A DNA stretch of 64,000 nucleotides, from contig VWZL01000877.1 in NCBI GenBank assembly GCA_013396915.1, forward strand, positions 629,296-693,295, read 5' to 3'. The translations under genes and the position numbers were made by a program. The notes beneath the pieces were generated by a model. The model worked only from the letters and a program-made list of their open reading frames with translations. It ran no database searches and was not told the origin of the DNA. This stretch comes from Stercorarius parasiticus (taxonomy: Eukaryota; Chordata; Aves; Charadriiformes; Stercorariidae). Shown here piece by piece: positions 60,097 to 64,000 of the stretch (position 1 is its first letter; every line of letters starts with the position of its first letter).

Positions 60097-60531
60097 TCAG
60101 AGGCTTTCCAAGAGAGAGACACACACAGGAGCTTCCACAGCTTTGGCCACTGCTAAGGAGGCTGTAAGGGACTTTGTCTCAGCAGGTGATAAGTCCACTT
60201 TGAGTGCTCTGCAGATGATATTAGCAGCATCACATACTATTTCCAGCCTCAGCTACTTGCCTGCCTTTCGGAAGCTGGTCTCAGCAGCACTCTCCAAGAT
60301 GGCAGCTATGGCACACGTTTCAGTGACTTTCTTCTCATCAATTAAAGGGCCAGTGAAGTAAGGCTCACCGTAGCCGAACAAATCGGGTTTTTCTCTGAGG
60401 GTCTGTGGCATGCACACAAGGAGAATGGGGAGAGGGCTGGAAGCTTTTGATCTACGAGTGGTGCAAAGAGTCGTACTGGCATAAGTACAGCTGTGGAAAA
60501 CAGAGGGTTTATTGTTCAGCATGCCCGTGTT
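60097..60531 (-). pseudogene. Unassigned protein-like frame with one internal TAG
   Basis: One minus-strand frame is open from 60531 to the stop at 60097-60099 except for a single TAG at 60253-60255. The part before the TAG contains EKPDLFGYGEPYFTGPLIDE and then KKVTETCAIAAILESAAE. The part after it reads EIVCDAANIICRALKVDL and ETKSLTASLAVAKAVEAP, helical and with coding-like codon choice. Either a C-to-T change turned a CAG codon into TAG in a pseudogene, or the upstream part is an exon (60261-60402, 142 bases). In the exon model CTTGTGTGCATGCCACAG precedes it and CAG/GCAAGT, a GC-type donor, ends it. I do not recognise the family. A chance frame is possible, since the opposite strand is also open here. 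Confidence 0.35.
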
Positions 60532-62194
60532 TCACGCTCAGCCAGGGAAGTGCTGACGAAGCAGTCACACTTGGGGGAAGGGGAGGAAAGAGGGTTGTTT
60601 ATTCTAGGGAGATTACAGAGCCACAGAACAACATTGCTCATGCTCTTCAAAAACTCACCACCACTCAAACGGCAACATCTGAGGTCATCTATTAATAGGA
60701 TTTATGCTACTGAGCAAGCTGTCTGGAGAATACAATAGAAATTAGTTCCAGAGCACCTTTGCTTCCTGATACTTTTGCAATCCAAACAACAAACAATAAA
60801 GTCAAGATTGCTATCTATATTTCTTTGAATGCATAAGCTTCTGTCTGAAATTTGGCTGGGGGTAGGCAAATGCCATCCAACTGCGTTTTTTCTTGCAGTC
60901 TGCTTAAAAAGCTCAGTCTGGCTTTAATAAGGGTAGAGGGAAGGGGGTAGAGGAAGGAGGAAGCATCCTTCCAGCCACCCCGGCCAAGCAGCTGGCCGCT
61001 GCCCAGGGCTGTGAGGTGTAGGCACAGGAGGTGACGCTGTGGTAGGGTTCCTGGGATGCAGCACTATCTCCGACCCCTTTCTTGAATTGCCTGGAATGCT
61101 GCAGCTCCCGCGCTGGAGCTGGAGTCAGGACATTCCTCCTCGCCGTCCCTGCCCTACAGAAAAATGCTTCCATATAGACCTTTGCTACAGTTAAAGAGCT
61201 GCCGGGCACATCTCTTTGCTTATTTTTTTTTTTTCCCATCTGCTTAAGTGCATAAATTCTGGATTTCTACTTGACTGTCTCGGTGTGTACTGGAGGGGAA
61301 GGGGAGGCCACATGAAACAGCTCTGCTCTTTGCGCCCCGAGGGGGTGTCTACACGGCCTCCAGCAGGCAGATGTGGGCTTGCTTTGCCCATTCTCTGAGA
61401 GCAACCAAAAGCCACACACAAGTGTTACCTTGCTGTGTCTTGGCTGCCTCCAGCTACGCAGCTTGCTGCGAAGAAGCCAGGGCGTGAACCCGTGATCAAA
61501 CCCAAGATTTGATACCTCCAACAGATCAGTCCTCTCTCAGTGGTACAGCTGTGTACAAAGACCTCATCACTGACACTCTGAGTGGGTGAACAGAAGTTTT
61601 GAGGGCGATTTTAGGGCTGATTCTTTCCACCTAGGTGGAAGGAATTGGTGCGTAGCAGAAGGAACAGCTTCTGGACCTGCTGTAGATGTGCTATTTTTGC
61701 CAAAGGACAGAGAAGGTTCCTGTATCACATCCCGGAGCCTGACAGAGATGGTGTGCAACTGGAAATACAAATTGCATGTCACATCACCCCAAAAAAGCTG
61801 TAGCACAGACATTACAAGAGAGGAGGGTATATACACAGCAAATCGGTGGTTTGTGACCAACAGGGGAAAGAAAACTAGAAGACACTAAAGATGATGTTAT
61901 TTAAAATTTTCTTCGGTGGTCTGGAATTGCAACATCACTGCCGGCGAAATTTGCAGACAACTCTAAGTGATAAACAGCAGTGGGGACAATTACATAGTGA
62001 TTGAAATTCCTTGAAAGGATGGGCCCATTTAAACAAAAAGCATTTCCGTGCTAAGAGTACAAGCTGTACCTGAGGGGCGTGGGAGGTTGTCCAGAGGGTA
62101 AGGCAGGGAAGGCAGAGAGCACTCAGAAAAGGAGCTGAAAAGGAACTTCCAGTAGGTCTGTGTAGGTCTACATAGGTAGGAGCAGGGAAGGAAT
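60532..62194. other. Unique stretch, no gene seen
   Basis: A purine-rich GGGTAGAGG-type run lies at 60930-60960 and a poly-T run near 61220. Frames on both strands at 61567-61888 are open but not recognisable. Confidence 0.45.
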
Positions 62195-62475
62195 AGTCTT
62201 CTTCTGAAAGCCTTAATGAGGCCAATAGTGGTGTGCTGCCTACAGCGCTGGTGTTCACACGGTAAAGGGGAGGTGGGAACAACTGAAAACAGCAGTGAAG
62301 AAAGTCACAGAAATAGTTGAGCTATGGTGTACAAGTATGAGGACCTTGAGAGGGAAAAAGTACCGGCTACTAAAGGGCTCCTGAGTTAGTACTGGTGGCT
62401 GGACGCTGAAACCGCACAAATTCAGACAGGAAGCTAAGTGCAGGTTCTCAATACAGAGGCTGATAAAATGTGAAG
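62195..62475 (+). mobile_element. L3/CR1-like LINE fossil (end of ORF2 and 3' UTR)
   Basis: The plus strand matches in order the decayed C-terminal coding part of L3/CR1-type LINEs. GTGGTGTGCTGCCTACAGCG CTGGTGTTCACA is the counterpart of the block encoding [10 protein letters not shown]. It is followed by GAAGAAAGTCACAGAAATAG (counterpart of RRATKMI). Downstream GGCTGGACGCTGAAACCGCA and CAAATTCAGACAGGAAGCTA correspond to the 3' block around TGGACAAATTCAGACTGGAAAT. No open frame remains. Assignment rests on eye recognition of a diverged consensus. Confidence 0.5.
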
Positions 62476-64000
62476 TAAGGTAGGCAGGAATTGGTGGAGT
62501 TTTTGTTTCTTGGTATGTTTAAATCAAGATAAACTGGGGAATAAATTACTTGAAAAAATACATTTTTTTCTTGTCACAATACTGATGGATCTTTGACCCT
62601 AGATGAGTCACCACAACTTGTGAGCATAAGGGAATTTGCTGGTTTGTGTTTACTTGGAAAGACAGTGTATCTAGGGTTCAGGGTCTGTGTTGCTCCAGGT
62701 AGATGCACACAGGCATTTTGATTTTGTAATGGGAAAAAGGCAATGAAAAGATATAGGATGTAAGGTGATCATAACTCAAGTGTCACAGAATAGCACTGAA
62801 TAAAATATTCTGGTCTGTGTGTAATGGCAACAGCAGATTCTTCATTATAAAGGTAACGCTGCTGAAACTTTTCATGTTTGCTGATTTCTCTTAAATTCTG
62901 TCAAATGTGGCTCACTGAAAGCTTTCTCTTTGAGGAAAGGATCTATTTCAATTGTAGGGGAATAATCACCACTTCACCACTTTCCTTACCCTCTTCCAAG
63001 CTGCTGTGGTTTCTAGTCCAGGTTTCTTGTGCCAGTTCTGCCCAAGTCTGTTGTGATTTTTGATGCTGAAGAAATAACACTGCAGATGATCTTGAAGGTC
63101 AGATGAAGGTAGGAGAACTTCAAAACAGCATGACTTTGCACCCAACTGCAAGCTGATTGGGAAGAAAATAGTTGCAACTGGACAGCCTGTGGACTGCTAG
63201 CCTAAACCTCATGGGGACAAACACCTTTCTTCATTTAAAGGCTTAGCATTGCTTATTGGAACTGTACAAAGAAAAGAAATGAAAACCCCTTGCGGGATGT
63301 GATGTTCCGTTAGCCGATATGACCATCTTTGTTCATCCACTCCTATGCCACAAACCCTGAACAAGTGCTACATGTCCTTAGGCACTCATTGGTTAATTTA
63401 CTTGTGCGGAGAAAGGCAGCAAAATAGTAATAATAAATTACAAATCGTAGTACAACTGGAACAAAGATACTCTACATAAATTCTTTCTACATTTTTTCCT
63501 TGGTATTTCCTCTCAACCATAGATATAATAAAAAACTACAGGTGAAAGTATGGTCTGACACATTAATAAATCTTATGAGAAAAACTAAATAATTCATTAA
63601 AACAAATGAACAAGTTAATAAGAGCAGAAGTGAGTTAAAATACAATAAAATATTATTAATACATCTCAGTCTGTATCCAGAGCCTGTTTAAAGTGAATCA
63701 ATGCACAATTAATGGGAAGCTGAGCTCCAGTTTCTGTATGATTATGTATAGGGCATATCATGCAATATCATCCAATCTGCAAGCTGTTTAATCTCTTTAG
63801 CACTTCTGAAATGAAACTAAATGTGATCTGGACTTCAGGCTGCTCAGTTACTGCAGTGATGGAAATTTTAGAAATAAGAGAAAAGCGGTAGTCAGGAAAT
63901 AGCATACATTTTGTGGGAGGACTCTCCACAGCCCCCTTCTATCCCAACTGCAATTTGCTATCTTCATAATTTTTCAGTTTAAATAGAAACATTTGGGTTT
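62476..64000. other. Unique AT-rich stretch, no gene seen
   Basis: AT-rich to the right edge, with AATAAA-like and ATTAAT runs at 63420-63665. No coding frame or repeat recognised. Confidence 0.5.

Noticed and set aside
1..64000. CRISPR arrays, bacterial operons, integrons or prophage
   Set aside because: No regularly spaced repeats, no dense ORF layout and no ribosome binding site pattern; CR1 and MIR repeats fix the source as a vertebrate nuclear genome.

Overview
This is a vertebrate, almost certainly avian, nuclear genomic window. It carries several copies of the CR1 LINE with the 3' end typical of birds: ATTCTATGATTCTATG-type octamer tails, next to a stretch that reads GGTTGGAAGGGACCT in the other direction. 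It also carries very old, strongly decayed MIR and L3/CR1-like fossils. Recognisable repeats are sparse. No prokaryotic architecture is present: there are no operons and no dense ORFs. I found no tRNA, rRNA or miRNA gene and no CRISPR array. No complete protein-coding gene can be supported. The window reads as a gene-poor intergenic or intronic stretch.

Layout: 1-3574 is AT-rich unique sequence with a weak pair of splice-flanked exon candidates at the left edge (312-343 and 444-498) and a TA/TG microsatellite with a small hairpin. 3575-4692 holds two minus-strand CR1 copies; the second keeps an open reading frame for the C-terminal end of the CR1 reverse transcriptase. 4693-24190 is mostly unique sequence with one short CR1 tail at 8271 and MIR fossils near 15.2 and 17.0 kb. 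24192-24700 contains a MIR and a well-preserved L3/CR1-like LINE fossil. 30044-30250 carries two more old repeats side by side.

The centre is the only GC- and CpG-rich part. A CpG island starts near 30815, contains a 37-bp-period GC-rich minisatellite (31441-31567), and runs into an assembly gap of 375 N (31568-31942). This looks like a promoter of a gene or long non-coding RNA whose body cannot be read here. About 2 kb to the right, 33540-33720 carries a perfect PBX-PREP/MEIS composite site (TGATTGACAG) beside a GGTTAATTAACC palindrome, and is the best enhancer candidate.

The right half is again sparse: a plus-strand CR1 tail at 37910, a MIR at 40.6 kb, copies of an old amniote repeat with TGAAGTCAATGG-like motifs, some small perfect inverted repeats, and a second L3/CR1-like fossil at 62.2 kb. 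The most protein-like unexplained stretch is on the minus strand at 60097-60531. There a 144-codon frame is interrupted by a single TAG, and its upstream part could also be a 142-bp exon with an acceptor and a GC-type donor. I could not assign it to a family.

Repeat family names come from recognising consensus motifs by eye, without a database search.
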